Position numbers and translations under genes: made by a program. Below are positions 20,160-34,260 of a DNA stretch of 64,000 bases, in pieces; position 1 is the stretch's first letter; each line of letters begins with the position of its first letter. The stretch is from Setoptus koraiensis (lineage: Eukaryota; Arthropoda): NCBI GenBank assembly GCA_048013815.1, contig CM106585.1, forward strand, positions 18,786,001 to 18,850,000, given 5' to 3'. A model generated the notes under the pieces. It was given only the letters and a program-made list of their open reading frames with translations, did no database searches and was not told the DNA's origin.

Positions 20160-21282
20160 ATGTATACTCAATCACCTTCAAAACGATTATCTGCCACCGT
20201 CTGTCAGGTGAACAACAGCGTCAAGTATTACTATGTAAATTTTGAGTATCCGGCAATAGTCTGGCGAAACGTTTTCATATTTATCGCACTTCACATACTG
20301 TATCTATACGGAGTTTACTACTCTCTTTTGCTGGCACCCTGGTCCGTTTGGTTCTTCAGTAAGTAACTGAGTGGTCTGACCCGCTGACAATACGCTCGCA
20401 CAGACTTAATTACATTATTATTTACACATGTCTCACTTTATATGTCCCAGTGTATTTTGTCGCCCTGTTGGGAGGCCTAGGTATCACCGCTGGAGCTCAT
20501 CGACTTTGGTCGCACAAGACATACAAAGCAAGCACTCCGTTACAGGTCTTTTTGGTGATTTGTAACTGTATTGCCGGACAAAATGATCTCATTGAATGGT
20601 GTCGAGACCACAGGTTACATCACAAGGCCTCAGAATCGGATGCGGATCCGCACAACTCAAACAGGGGATGGTTTTTCGCTCACATTGGTTGGCTGTTACA
20701 ACGCAAGCATCCAAAAGTCATTGAGACCGGCTCCAAACTTGACATGAGCGACCTGGAGAACGATCCTATTCTGGTCTTCCAAAGGCGCTATTACTGGCCT
20801 CTATTTGTGTCGTTCGGGCTCGCCATACCCATCGGAGTTTGTCACGTTTATTTTGGCGCGCCTCTATTGCATTCCATCGGCATAGGTAAGAAGTCAGTCC
20901 AGGCTACCAATGCTTTCATCGCGGCTCAACTAAACTAATTATTTTGTTCAATCTTCACCACAACAACAATCATTTAGCTGCGTGGCGCTATGTAGGTTCC
21001 CTCCATTGTACCTGGCTTGTCAACTCGGCCGCGCATATCTGGGGCGATCAGCCCTATCGCACAAATATTGAACCCAGAGAGAACAGTTTTGTTTCTTTTG
21101 GAGCCCTTGGCGAGGGTTTCCACAATTATCATCACACATTCCCATTTGATTACTCTACAAGTGAATTTGGTAAATTTTGCAACGCTACAACAGCCTTCAT
21201 TGATGCGATGGCCGCCATTGGACTGGTGCGTGATCGCAGATCAGCCAGCAAAGAACTGATAAGTAGTCGTCGTGTGAGCTGA
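20160..21282 (+). CDS. Acyl-CoA delta-9 (stearoyl-CoA type) desaturase
   Basis: Three exons: 20160-20358, 20451-20885 and 20978-21282. Both introns are 92 bp, phase 1 and GT-AG. The product has 312 residues. All three histidine boxes that hold the di-iron centre are present: HRLWSH, HRLHHK (in EWCRDHRLHHK) and HNYHH (in GEGFHNYHHTFPFDY). So are the GGLGITAGAH, ADPHNSNRGWFFAHIGWLL and TWLVNSAAHIWG stretches. Four membrane helices are expected, in the ER membrane, introducing the first double bond into saturated acyl-CoA with electrons from cytochrome b5. Paralogues differ in chain and position preference (membrane lipid or pheromone roles), which cannot be read here. The length is slightly below insect and vertebrate enzymes, with a short N-terminus and C-terminus. 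Confidence 0.95.
20359..20450 (+). other. Intron 1 of the desaturase gene
   Basis: 92 bp, donor TTCA|gtaagt, acceptor tcccag|TGTA; splicing creates an internal ATG (WFFS-MYFVALLGG). Confidence 0.9.
20886..20977 (+). other. Intron 2 of the desaturase gene
   Basis: 92 bp, donor ATAG|gtaaga, acceptor atttag|CTGC, with a good branch-point-like ctaac/ctaat stretch about 40 bp before the acceptor. The joined protein (HSIGIAAWRYVGSLH) keeps the family spacing before TWLVNSAAH. Confidence 0.85.
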
Positions 21283-21441
21283 AACAAAAGCAACAACAGT
21301 GCCAACAAATGCAATCTAATCTAATAAGCTTTTGTAGGGGCGACCTCTGGTGCAAGATCATCACAATTTGTGACATTTTTACCTATGCAAAGCAAGGGTG
21401 AGAACTTGTGTGGTCACCTGTTGTTGTTGTTGTTGTTATTT

Positions 21442-21447
21442 AATAAA
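21442..21447 (+). terminator. Poly(A) signal AATAAA of the desaturase gene
   Basis: AATAAA lies 160 bp after the stop codon, next to a GTT trinucleotide run. Confidence 0.6.
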
Positions 21448-21930
21448 TAGGATGATTTTTTTGTTCCTTGCTAGTGGTCTGATGCACATAGTAGTGTTGT
21501 TCTGAAATTGTCGTGGTCATTAACACGGAACAGTGGACAGTGCCGCCAAATATGAGAAGCAAATACATGTTGAGGTTTTATATGATGTATTCTCGCATCG
21601 TGTACTTCGCTGAGTCTCCGGTAGCTGCAGTCTCTCTCATGGTTTTTATACCATTTGTGTGAGACAGCAGAAATAATTCTATCATTCTGAATAGATCTGC
21701 CAAATTTTTACGGCAAGAGAACTTGCGTCGCCGATGGTCTTCGACTGCCACTTATTTATTACTTATCGAAATCAATGTTTCCGGTCGTAGAAACAAAAAC
21801 TCGCTCCAAAACTAGATTTGATATTGAATCAATAGTCTTGCTGGCGCGGTAGTTTTGGCACAAATTTAAACATTCGCGGACACAATTATCTGCTCGTCAT
21901 CATTAAAATCGCTCTACTCCAATGCCCTTC

Positions 21931-22030
<100 letters not shown>

Positions 22031-23030
22031 ATAAATCGACCACAAGGTGAACTTGGGAATGCCGCAATGTCTGAATAAATATGGACAAATCTGCTTGTTC
22101 TGGCTCGCATCGCATCTGGTACATTGATTGACGCAGTAATTGTGTATGATTGCGAATATTATGCTCGTATTTTACAATTGTCACTATGTGAAAAAACTGT
22201 TGCCTCACCTTTTTCCATGACAGCGGCAATAGATGGCGCGCCAATCCCGCTCGACCACAGTCCAGGGTCAGACAACAAAACAATCTCACACTGACCCAAG
22301 TGTTATCTCCGTGTATCGAAATATCGGAGTTGAGCATCAACATGTCAATGGATGCGACTGAATCATCCGTGAGGTAGCTCGCCGACCGAAATCAATTCAA
22401 TCGTGTCAGACGTGCAAAAGCAATCGGTTTTTCGATCGTTTTTTTCAATCGGTTCGATAACCGAAATCAAGCAACGGATTTCGCTCGACAACACCGTACA
22501 TGCCCGACATGGACATTGTTTCGGGTTGAACCCTGTCATCTGGGGCTCTCCATTCACCTGTCATCGTGCCCCTCGATGTGGCCGTTTAAGAGCTCGCCAG
22601 GTGGCGACAGCGACCAGCAAAGGTGCGGGCCGGATTTTTCCGGTACGCAGTTCCAGCGGCAGATGAGTAGATTTATTGAGAGGGATCATGAGCATGTTGA
22701 CAACAAATGCGGGTGAGACAGATGTATAAATTTGATTTCGTTTCGTTTGCTCAGCCTGTTAATTGGTAATGGTTTTCGCATTTGTGTCAGCAGCAGTTGT
22801 AGTGTCACATGACTGGACATGTTAACAAGGAGAGGAAAAGGAAAACAAACTGAATGCAACGAAACAAATTAAATTGTCCGTCGGTTGCTGGTCGACGGCC
22901 AACGAGCCACTGCGAGCTGCCGATGTTGGTTTATCTCGCTTCGTCGGCTTCAAATGAAAAGCAACAGCTTCGCTTGGTTAAATTCAGCGCCACCAGTTGC
23001 GCCTTCACGCTTGGCCGGCTCTGAACTAGT

Positions 23031-23084
23031 TCTCAGTTCGGAGGCCCAATTGTGCTTGCGACACATTGGGCCTCCGAACTGAGA
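23031..23084. repeat. Inverted repeat, 20-bp arms and 14-bp loop
   Basis: Arms 23031-23050 and 23065-23084 are exact reverse complements (TCTCAGTTCGGAGGCCCAAT and its complement). Confidence 0.95.
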
Positions 23085-23600
23085 CGAACTGGACCAAAGA
23101 GCGGCCTCGACAGCAGTTTGTGCACGGTGCTTTATGGTGATAATTTGTACTGTATTGTGTGTCCTCAAAAAAAAAAAAATTGCTCTACGCGTATGCCTAT
23201 AGGAAGTGTGCTGCTGTTGGTGGCAGTGATCAATCTTGTTTCTAGTGTTAATTTGAATTGGGTTTATACAGCATTTTGGCGGCACTCCACAATGTGTTGA
23301 TTGGTTTGCCATGAGGTCTCTCAACATTTCTGATCGTCGTCATCATTTATCGGGCGCTTGGGCCGAGTTTAATCGCACAATTGGCGCTTTATCATCGACG
23401 ATCCATTCAAAGCGAGTCTTTGTTGCTTGCGAACACCATTTGTTGCAGCGTGTGTGTGTGAATTTTATCGCTTCTTTTTATCATCGGCCCGCATGGTAGA
23501 TCACGCTCGCATCGCATTGTTGCCGGCCATTTAGTTTCAATATCGATTTCCAGCGGATTGCTGGCCGCGCTGCGTTCGAACGTGCCCACTTCGGCCGCGC

Positions 23601-23645
23601 CGAACTCGAGCGGGCCGAACTCGAGCGGGCCGAGTCCGAGCGGGC
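23601..23645. repeat. Tandem repeat, three 15-bp units
   Basis: Units of CGAACTCGAGCGGGC at 23601, 23616 and 23631, the last with two changes. Confidence 0.9.
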
Positions 23646-24054
23646 CGAATGTGTCGCCGGCGAGCAGGGGCATTGTGCCGGTCGCAATCGGCGACAACTT
23701 ACGTGACGCGCTTGATTAACTCTACACCCCGAGTCGGGCCAGTTTCTTCTTAGCCGCTTAGTTCGCGTTGGCCGCCAGCGCCGCCTGGGCCCGTTCCTTT
23801 GCGCCTTCTTGGCCGAACAATGAACGCTCGAATGTTCGAATCAAAGAAACTCGCCCCAATCCAGTGCGGCATTGTTGTTGCTCATTGTGGCGAGCGCTGC
23901 AAACAACATGTTGAACATGATTTGATTTGTACTTTTTAACCATGACAACCAACAAGCAAATAAATCGATTTGTTGGCGCTGTCGTGGTCGCTGTTGTCGA
24001 CAAACATCAAACGTCGCTGTCTGATATGGCGCTCGGACATTTACATATACAGCC

Positions 24055-24076
24055 AGAGAGAGAGAGAGAGAGAGAG
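24055..24076. repeat. (GA)n microsatellite
   Basis: About eleven GA dinucleotides. Confidence 0.9.
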
Positions 24077-25524
24077 GGAGCAAACAAAGCGCACCAGCGA
24101 CAACAATAAACGCGCAAAATAACGTGCCAGCGTGCGGTGGCGGCTCTCAACCGGCCCGTTAAAAGGTTGCCCGAATTGGCTTCTAGTTACAAGATTATTT
24201 CGAGCGACACCGGCCAGCGGCTACCGCGAACAGTCAGTGGCCAAAACCGATAACCGATCGCCGTTCGGCCAGCAAACAACCAAAGTCAACCGATGAGATG
24301 AACAAATGAGCGCCGCCGCCGCGGCCGCAACGCACGAGGCTCCCACCGGCGCTCACATTCCTCGTGGCGGCCGGATAATGAGTCGGCCAATCGACGCTGG
24401 CCATACCCGCCGCCGACACAACGCACGCGGCATAACGAATACGGCGTCCCGGCCCGATTCTCAGGTGATTTCTCAGGTCGCTCTGACTTGATGCCTCAAC
24501 GCGCTCGGGCATGTTGAGGATATTTCATTGGATATTTCGTTGCGCCGGTCAAGCCGGTGAGCAGCGATCAACAAGACAAGAGATTTCGGTCACGCTGTTC
24601 GACAGTTCCTCCACAATCAATTAGAACACACACACGCACGCCAAAATGGGACGGCCTCGTTAATTGTCGGCCCAATGCCATTCAGCTAAACCGGCCCAAG
24701 CGCTTGTCGAGCCGTTTGCGCACGGATCACAATCTAATCAATTTCGAGCCAAACCGAAACGAAACTCTTTCTCTGTCTGTCGCCCCCTTCTGCGCGTTTG
24801 TCGGATGCCTTCGAAGGGCCGCCTTCGCTGACATGGCCGCGAAATGTCAGCTGACAGCCGGTTCGTCACGGCTGACACGGGCAATGTTTGTCGCGGCACG
24901 GTCGGCCACGACCGACCAACCGGCACCAACCGGCATCGAGCGGCACCAACCGGCACCAATAGGCACCGGCCGCAATTGGGCCACGTTCGCGCGCTGCCAA
25001 AAGAATGCCCGCGCTCTCAAACCACCATAATAACAATCAAACAAGATTCTAATAATGATGCGGCGCGACATGTTAATCGGACGAAATGTCTGCGCGACCT
25101 GCGAACGCCCGAAGTGTCATCCGCTCAAAGTCCGGCCGCGTCCATTTATATTTATGTATTCCATTTATCTATTTGTGTACGTGTGTTTTTTTTTCTGGCT
25201 GCTGCTATTTTCGGTAATCGCCCCCCGTACGACCGACAGTGCGTTCGCGGACAAGGTGACACAAACATGCACACGGGGCTCGCCGAAGCGTAAATCGATA
25301 ATTTGTTCGAGTGCTGTCGCCCAGCTAAATATACATCTCAAGTAGTTGATCACAGTTGTGTTGTCGCGAACGCATATGTCGGACACTTATGCCGACCTTG
25401 TTCGCGAACATTTTTTAATGCACAAACGCGCCTCAACTTGACGCGACACAATCGCTTGGGTTGTTTTTGGCACCGCGGAAAGTGTTGTTGTGCATGATTG
25501 TTCGCTGTCGAAGCGGAAACTTCA

Positions 25525-25625
25525 TTTCGGGCGGTTTTTTGTGCGGTTTCGGGCGGTTTCGGGCAGTTTCGGGCGGTTTCGGGCAGTTTCGGGCCATTTT
25601 GGGTAACTTCGGGCAACTTCGGGCG
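25525..25625. repeat. 10-bp tandem array of TTTCGGGCGG type
   Basis: Roughly ten units with a 10-bp period (TTTCGGGCGG, TTTCGGGCAG, CTTCGGGCAA). The same unit recurs in a second array at 49430-49510. Confidence 0.9.
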
Positions 25626-28600
25626 AGCAGCGTTTGGGGGTTGCGCGTAACGAGCAAGTTTTATTTTATCCGATCTCCATGGCAACGATTGGCAGAGTGA
25701 CCAAGCCAACGAGCAAGCGCGATGCCAAATGTGACGCCCAGATGGATCGGTATGATGCCCGGTTTGTGCACTTGTGAAGAGCGCTGCTCTGATTTCTGGC
25801 CAACGATGACAACTATGATGCAGTCGATTATGTTGCAAATTGACGGACGCTTATAGGCCCCGTCGTCATGATTGATGATTGGTCACGACCATCGCAAGCG
25901 CAACATTGAATATCATTGGTTGATCGCAACTCGCAATCGATAAAGAGAGCAACTTATTATTGAGAGGCAGTCTAACAAGCCGGCCATGATTCATTGATTA
26001 ATATCAATTGGTTGGCATGCTGTCCATGGCACGCAGAGGCAGCAAATGCGGTGGAAAACTCTGTTGTGGAATGCCAATAAAAGTTAAAAGTTGAGTTGCG
26101 TAACGTGCTGGCCGTTGCAGCGGCTACCTGTGGGCGCTGAGGTGCTAAGGCACAAATCTGCAAATGCCAATGTCTCATTGGTTTACAAATCTGGCAGCAT
26201 TACATTGGCGTGTGTGTGTGTGTGGAATGGCGGTGGAATCAATTTTCATTAAAAAGCGTCCACTGATGCACAATGTGTAACTCGAAAATTTCTTCTGCTT
26301 TTTGTTCACTCGATCAGCGGATGATTCTGGCATGATTCGCCCGACAAAACTTGAACGGAATATTTAGACTCACAAAATACGTTGTTGCAGAATGGAAGTT
26401 TGGAATTTTCGGCTCAACTCGACTCAACAGCAACAACAACAAGTTATCTCGCCCTAGTGGGCATAATGAATCTGGCATGAGCATGCACAAGGGCCACGAT
26501 GAAATGAATATGGAATGAGATGATATTGGAATATTTAATTTGCTCGGTCTACGGGTGGTCGGCCGACTTTCGTCTCGCACAATTTTATGCAACGGGCAAC
26601 GGGCAATGGGCCGTTTGCGGCCGGCAATGTTGCCCGGTGAAAAACACTTCAAAACAAAGCAAAACAACATTGAACGACCGAGGCATCGCACATTGTTTTA
26701 GCTTATCACATTTGGCTGGCGCTGGCGTTGCTGTGATACGATCGCCGCGCTGCATTATTCATCCGAGTTTCATCCATTGGTTCGAGTAGCGGTCGAATAG
26801 TCTAGTTTTGGCACCGACTGGCTTCCACTGGTCAGTCAACGTGGAAGCGGCAGCCAACATTGGGCGACCATTGGGAACATTGGTCCAATCGAAAAGCGGC
26901 TCGCAGATAGATTGAAATTCTCGAGCGGTATCAAATTCTTTCGTGAGCTACTTTATTTCTTCTATACATAACCTTCGCCCAAGCCTGGCTGTGGCAAACG
27001 TTGCCGCATCATGACACAGGTGAATGATGATTCTATCGCTCTATGCGCTCACTGCATATCGAGGTATCCATCATCATCACGACGCCGATGATGAGGGTGC
27101 ACTTGTTTCGGGCACTGGCCACTCTCGCGCAACAATGAGCCCCCCGTTGCTCGGCTCGGCTTGGCCCGGCCGGTCGCTTTGAAAATTTGAATATTCTGCC
27201 CGAGTTTTTTTCGGCCATGTGCAGAGTGTGGCCGCCAGGTGGCGCCAGCGGACGTTTCAAAATTGAAAATTTTTACAAATTTTTCAAGATTTAAAATTTG
27301 TTGTTTTCTTTGTTCTTTGTTCGGGCCAATTCTTTTCGGCGGAATTCCGGAAATCGTCCAAGTTCGACATGACGAAAAAAGAAAAACATCCACACAAAAC
27401 TCTTGTTTTGGTGCCCATTTCACCCATTATCTGTCTTTCGGGCAACATCCGAAGGGCCGAGGCGACAGTGTCAACTGGGCTCGAGTGGTTGGCTCACAAA
27501 GAAAAGTTGTCGGAATAGCCTCAAAACACACTCAAACTCGTAGTCTCGGAGCAAAAACAGCTGGAAAGGTCTGTGAATGACAACAAACTTGACACATGCG
27601 CCAATGAGTTGTGTCAGTCAGTTTTTCAGTCATGTTTTCGCCAACGCAACGCCGGCTCGCAATGAGCGAGGGCGATTGTAGTGGCGCGGCCGAAACGGAC
27701 CGAATAATTGTTGCGACGGCCCGAAGAACACGCTCGCTGATTAATTGATGATGAAGTTCGCTATCGATGCAATCAATCGATCAAAATAGTTGCGCAGGTA
27801 AGACGAGCGCTCGGCCGTCGAGTGCGACTCGCACTTGGCGAGTCGGAATTCCAGTGAGCGCCGAGAATGCGCTTAAAATTCTGCAAGTTTGTGTGTGTGT
27901 ATAAATGGTTGTAAATGTTGTAATTGTTGTTGCCCGATGTAATGTTTTTAATTCCTCAATCAATGGTATTGCCAAATTTGGCCTTTCTCTGAAGGCTGGC
28001 GATTATTGTATGTCGATTGCAGCTCGTCGCATTTAAATGGAAACAATCGGCATCCATGGCAGCGCCAACCCGAACGAGATCCACTTTTTATTGGCGGCGC
28101 TCGCTGTTGCAGCGTATTGGCGCTGCCCGGTGCCCATTCCGGCGGCCACATTCAACAAGATCATCAATTGTAGTTGTTGTTGTTGTTGTTTACGCAATTG
28201 TTGTTAAAATAAACCATTATTATTCAACACAACCGACTTTTATTATGATTGACCACTACACTTCAAATTACTATTCCGACTGGCGATCATCGTGTGTCGG
28301 CCATGTTGCATTGTAAAGCGATAAGCAATAAAAATGCAATCAATTGTTTATTCTTCACTTTGTACAACTTTGTGTATAAATACATTGTGTATAACGCGCT
28401 GGCCAGTTCAATGGCTGGCCGGTTGGTCAGCCGAGCTGGAGATTGCAATTTGCGGCGTTCGCAACTGGCGGCCCGAAGTTCAAGATTCGCCGGCCACTTG
28501 TGCGAGCGGCCGGCCCGGCTGTCAAGTCGCGCCGGCCGCCAATGACAGCGATTAGAACAGCCCTTGAGCGAGCTTCGAATGGGTCTGGTCACTCGAGTTA

Positions 28601-29600
28601 TCGCGCACACGAGAGCCAAAGTTGCCACCTTTGTTGTGTAAGTGGTCGCACCGTGTTGCTGCAAGCATCTGTCGGCGCGACAGCCTTCAAGGTGAAACAA
28701 AAAGTTACATCACAATCAGCGAGTCGCACAATAATCGAATAAGTGAGCAATTGAAGGGCAACAATTGTGCGAATTATCAATAGCACCGGCCGGCCAGTCG
28801 ACACAGTGGAGAGAATCGCCAGTCGACATAATTGAAAGAATCGAGAGAATGGCCACAGTGCGAACAAACGCAACGGACAGCACGGGCCCGAGAATCACTT
28901 TCACGCCCGCTCTGGACTCCAGAGTCTGGAGCGGCCACTTGGCCGGTTGGAGTGGCGCGCTATGCCGAGCGAGGAATTTTAAGTGGACAGCGCCGACGAG
29001 CAATTCATTAGATGTCAAGTATCGACTTTTTTGATAGATGAACGTGCTCGCCGATTGAGCAATCGTTGCCGTGTTTGTTGTATCAACTCCGACGTGCTCG
29101 CCAGTCCGACATCCAGCGGGCAACACGGACGAAAAATTAATTCAACATGTGGCCGCAAATAATTGTGTGAGCGCTCACTTTCGCGCTAATTTGTGGTTAC
29201 GCCATGTCAATGGTGTGACGGCAGCAACTGCGCCGCGATGCGCCGAACTCGCCAGCGGACGGCCGCCGATCGATTGGCCGGGGGGAGTTCGAAATTGCTG
29301 AGCCGGCGAGCGGAGGTGAGCCGAGGTGAGGAATATCTCGGCTGGCTCTGGCGTGATCGCCAAATCAAAATCGAAGCCTCAGCAGCAGTAATCAATCGGA
29401 ATGCAGCGAATCGATCAACGTTGAACCTGTTCCTTTGATCGTGTTTGGCTTTCGCCAATCGATGATGCTGCAAAACTGGGCCAGCTCTCGGTGCTTGCAG
29501 TGGCCGGCGAACAGACATTTTTCGCGATTCATCAACGCGATTCGCTTTTCGATTGTTTATTTTCCATCGGGTTGCCCGAACAACAGCGCCGGCTATCCGC

Positions 29601-29708
29601 GTGTGAATAGCCGGCCAAGTGCGAATGGCCGGCGAAACGTGAATAGCGGGCCAAGTGTGAATAGCCGGCAAAATGTGGATAGCCGGCCAAGTGTGAATAG
29701 CCTGTTGG
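29601..29708. repeat. Tandem repeat, six 18-bp units
   Basis: Six units of GTGTGAATAGCCGGCCAA type with an exact 18-bp period and scattered substitutions. Because 18 is a multiple of three, a peptide repeat is seen in any frame, but there is no sign of a gene. Confidence 0.9.
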
Positions 29709-30518
29709 TCGCCGGCAACGGGTCGATTTCGTCGGACGAATTGATATCTGGAGACCACCGCTAGAAGCGCCTACAAATTGCTTTATTGTGTGATTGTTGT
29801 GCGGCGCATTGTCGCTTGCGACGGCCACAAGAAGCTTTTCAACGGGTTCGATTGCGAGTGTTGGCTCGAACAGAGAAAATAAACTTTTTCTTGCTTGCGC
29901 CAACCATCATTTTGGGCTTCTATTTTGGGCACAATTCCGCTACTTTCTGTTGCGCTCACCTGAGTGAATGTGTTCCGAAAAATGCACTGGTATAATGCAT
30001 CGCACTGTGTGCAAGGCCATCGCTTGACCACTTGACTCTGCGCTGCTTTTTCCCGCTGGCCCGAAATGACCTCTCTGGCCGAAGCGTTGCTGCGTCGATT
30101 TGCGACTCTTATTTTTTGCTCATTGTGCCCACTGCGCCCGCTGACCACTGCGCCTGTTGACCAGTGAGCCGACCGACGGTCGGATCGATGGGCCGACTGA
30201 CACTTGGCGCGACTGTTAATGTGCTGACGCTGAAGTGAGTCAGAAAAATCAGAGTATCACGCTGGGCAGCCACTAGAGAAGCAACGTGAGCATACAACAA
30301 TAAATACATACATATTATAAATATATTAATAATACATTAGCGGGCATGCGCGCAGCTACGGCGACGCATCGGACACAATGGATGCATTGCAACAATTGTT
30401 GGATATAAATATCCAGGGCGAGCTCACCGCTGAGCCGCTGGCTGTTAGATGGAGCCACCGGCTGCACGTACCATGAGCGGGCCGGGCATTTCTGGTGGCG
30501 TTTCCGGACGGCCACTCA

Positions 30519-30647
30519 CATATGTTGTTGAGTCGTTGTTGCTGTTGAGTTGTTGTTGTTGTCGCTGTTGAGTTGTTGTTGCTGTTGAGTTGTTGTTGCT
30601 GTTGAGTTGTTGTTGCTGCTGAGTTGCTGTTGAGTCGCTGTTGAGCA
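30519..30647. repeat. GTT/CTG-type trinucleotide array
   Basis: Runs of TTGTTG broken by CTGTTGAG, reading poly-Gln/Asn/Ser or Leu/Val depending on frame; no splice or start context supports coding. Confidence 0.85.
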
Positions 30648-31261
30648 GTATCATAAATGGGACGATTAGCGCCGCGCAGCGCGTGCTACCTGCGCCACTT
30701 CCTATGCGGGCAGGCCCGGCCGAAGCCACGGAAAACTGTTGCTGGCGACGGCTCTCTGGCCGGCACGAAATCACATCTACCCGGTCATGGGGGCGATTTG
30801 GGTAACGCGGCGGCAGCGGCAGCGACAGACCAACAGCGAGCGCTAATTGAAACGGTGGCTCGCTCGGCCGGCCGGCCAACCGGCCGCCCGTCCGTCCGTT
30901 CGTCCGAATCAAGCGGTGGCTGTGAGATGATTAATGGAGCCACGAGCATAAATAATGACACAGTCGGTGAGACACCGAGTGCTTGACGCTGGTGGTGACA
31001 GACGGACAGTGGGGAGGATTCTTTGCACTCGGAACGCTTCTTTCTTTCTTTATTTCCATTATTGGTCTGATTATCATTCTTGGCATACGCACTACAACCA
31101 TGATTCGGCTTGCAAATAAAAGTGGCAGCGTTACTTGGAACGTGCTCGCTCTCGTCATGCTGCCACTTGCGAGTTTTTAATTTTGAATTTTGCCAATTTC
31201 GCCAATTGGCAGCCAACCGCAGCCGTATCAGGAGCCCAATCCAACAGCAACATGCGAGCCA

Positions 31262-31394
31262 GCAACAACAATGCACAGGCCAACAACAGCAACAACAACA
31301 GCAACAACAGCAACAACAGCAACACCGGCAACGACAACAACAACAGCAACAACAACAGCAACGACAACAACAACAACAGCAACAGCAGCAGCGA
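31262..31394. repeat. CAA/CAG trinucleotide array
   Basis: About 44 triplets of CAA/CAG with CGA/CGG interruptions, open in all three forward frames (poly-Gln, poly-Asn/Ser, poly-Thr). Opa-like composition but no flanking exon evidence. Confidence 0.9.
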
Positions 31395-34100
31395 AACGGA
31401 CGGCATCGGCTCCTTTCAGCACTGCTCAAACAAAGAATCAATTTTTAATCTTTTGGCTTGTGTTCGGCACGACGACCGTTGTCCGTGTCAATCTCGCCTA
31501 TGTGTGCTCTCTCGTGTGCGCCTTCGACACGAACGAGCCCTTCGAACGTTCGAATTTCGAATTTCGAAATCCGAATTTAGAAGTTCGAAGTCCTGAGTCC
31601 GAAATCCATTTCGCCGTACTTAGCGTCACTGACACTGTTTTAAACTGTTATCATTGGCCGGTACGATTCGAACTGCTCGAATATTGTTGTTACTCGCGCT
31701 CATCAAGCGTTGGGCCCCGCTCAACCGATCGCCGGCGTGCCGACGCATTGTCCGTCCGTCGGTGCCACCTATCATCACCGGCCCGGCCGCAATCGGTGCA
31801 ACTGTCATTGGTGTGCCATTATGGTGGCCATTACCGTGCCCATCATCGCTGCTAATTTGGGTGCCCCGGATGAGAGTGCGCGCACCGGCCGCGAGGCGGC
31901 GCCCTGCGACCGACCCGGGCCGGCAGACGCCGGCGCCAGCCCTGCACGACAAACAAACGAATCGCTGGCGTCCGCTGGGCCAGTGTGTCGGCACTTCGAA
32001 TGTGTTTGCGCGTTAGAATAAACGTTCGAATTCGGTGCGTATGACCCATGCGACCGTATGAGAATGGAGGGCAGAATCACACAGGTAGTGGGCGAGTTGT
32101 GTGCGCTGCGAATGGGCGCACGTGCGAACGTGCATCGCTTCGAGCGTCGCCGGCGTTGCTAATTCCGGCGACGCCGGCACAATGGAATTCACTTGTTGAT
32201 CTCGATTTCGTTGGATTGTTCGCAGTTCGTCGTTGCGAATCGGCCAATCGCAACGAGACAGTCGAGCAGCGGCTGCAAAGTTGTGCCCAGAGGCCGTGCA
32301 CGCCGCTCGAACGGTGCAGCCGGCCATCGTCGGCGAAATTTGGCGAAATTTCGCCCAAAAATGAGCCAATTGGAACTGCTGCAATTGGCGCATTACAGCG
32401 AACGATAATGAGCCTCGGATAGCATAAGTGATATCGGTGGCATCAGTTTAATTTCTGGCACCAGATCAATGGGCCGGCTGCGTCATGCTGCACGAATGGC
32501 ACTGCGGCGCAACGATAACACCGAGAACGCGCACGATGAGAACGGAACGCAGTTAAATTCAATTGGCCCGTGTTCGCGAATTTCGAACTTCGAATTTCGA
32601 ATCGCCAATCGCGAACCATTCAGCGCGAATGATACACATTTTCGAGGCAGAAGGCGTGACCAATCGCCACTAACGGCGCTGCAAAGATTGCAGTTGTTGC
32701 TGTTGTTGTTGTTGTGAGCGATGCTGGTCAAACTCGGCCAGTGATACTGGCGGCGATAAACGGAAAGAATTTCGCTGGCGCTGGAACGACGCTCAAGCGG
32801 ACGGGTCGGCCGGCCCGCATCGCGCCGGCCAGCAATTCCGACTAAATGATAAACGGATAATAAATAATGCCGACCGGGCGGTGGGAACACGCCATACATG
32901 CTTATAAATATAACTGTACCTGTGCGCGCAAATATTCGCGTTGTGGCGTGCCTTTGGCCGGCCGGTGCTCGCCACCGACGCTGACCGACCCTCGGTGACA
33001 ATTGATTTATTTGCGCCCGTCACAAGCGCATAATCGGCCGGGCTGTCGGGCGGCCGGCGCGGCCAGTAGTCGGCGGGCGACTCGCCAGCGCCTAATTAAT
33101 TGGCTTCCATTTCTCACTTGTTCACCTGTGGCCAGCGGTATGTGACGACTCTGCGAAATCTGAGCGAAAATTCCAATTAGGAGGCCGCCGCCGCCACCAA
33201 TGGGTGTCACTGGCGGCTTCGGACAGTCGCCCGAAGAGGCCGCCGCGAACGGTCGCTGCGCGCGGCAATTGCGGCCCGACAGCGACGGGGCCGGCCCGCG
33301 AGTGTGGTCCGCACGTGTTGGCCCGTCCGGCCAGCCGCCTGGAGCCGGCGTAATGGCGAGCCAGCCGCTGATTAATTGTTGCTTGGCATTGCTCGTCTCG
33401 GCGCTGACGGGCGCTCATATCGCCGACTTGGCTTGTCTCAATGGTTGCGCTCTAATCAACAATTAATAGCCGCCGCGATGCTAATCTCGTCACCAGTTCG
33501 GGTTGCCCGTCACTCGGGCCGCGTCACTCGCAACTTGCGGCCGCTCAACGCCGCACTCAAGCGGCCGGACAAGAGGCAGCGTTCCTTTCTGGACAGTTCG
33601 TCTTCTTTCTCTACGACCACGATGACCAGAAATAAACGCTTCTTGTCCGGCTTGTCGCTTGTATAATTGCGATGGCGACTCACAAGTTGCCAGTCGCAAC
33701 TTGCAAGCAATGACTCGGCCTTAGATTGGCGGCGCTGATTAGCCGGCCGGCCGGCCGGCCGATTGGCCGCAGATTTTGCACACCCAAACAAGATAAATCA
33801 CACTCACTTGAGCGACAACCGCGGGCACTGTGTGTCACTGTTGTGTTGCGCTGGCCCTTTTTGGCCACTGGCAACAAGTTGTCATTGGCACTCGCTCCGT
33901 GTCGCCAATGGAGAAAATAAAAATAAAATAAAAGAAAGAAACTCGCAAACATTCTTCGTCTCTCCTTGAGGCTGGCATGCTCACCTGTCCGCCACTGTCG
34001 TTCGTCGGCCGGGCGCCAGGTGGCGCGCCCCGGCCGAAAACGAGCCGACACAGGTGCCGCGAGCGACATTATCGATTTCGGACTGACAACAAACTGACTT

Positions 34101-34260
34101 GTGAGAAAAATTTCAGTGTTTTCCGAGCTTTCGGCGCCTTCAGTGTTTTCCGAGTTTTCGGTGCCCTCATTGTTTTCCGAGCTTTCGGTGCCTTCAGTGT
34201 TTTCCAGATTTTCAGTGCTTTCGGTTTTTCCAAGTTTTCGGTGCTTTCAGTTTTTTCGCG
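34101..34260. repeat. 30-bp tandem repeat of GTTTTCCGAGCTTTCGGTGC type
   Basis: About four diverged units share TGTTTTCCGAG.TTTCGG.GCC.TCA; later units are shorter. A second, 24-bp repeat (GGATTTCGGTTGCGACGGCA core) follows at about 34363-34437. Confidence 0.8.

Noticed and set aside
20905-20939. An intron-2 stretch of the desaturase gene that could be read as ATNAFIAAQL, similar to a helix of the family
   Set aside because: Removing the 92-bp intron (consensus donor and acceptor, same size as intron 1) gives a protein with normal family spacing, so the resemblance is probably coincidental.
31190-31855. Long open frames with poly-Gln, poly-Asn or poly-Thr across the CAA/CAG array
   Set aside because: All forward frames and the reverse strand are open there because of the repeat; flanks show no domain, signal peptide or splice-site pattern.
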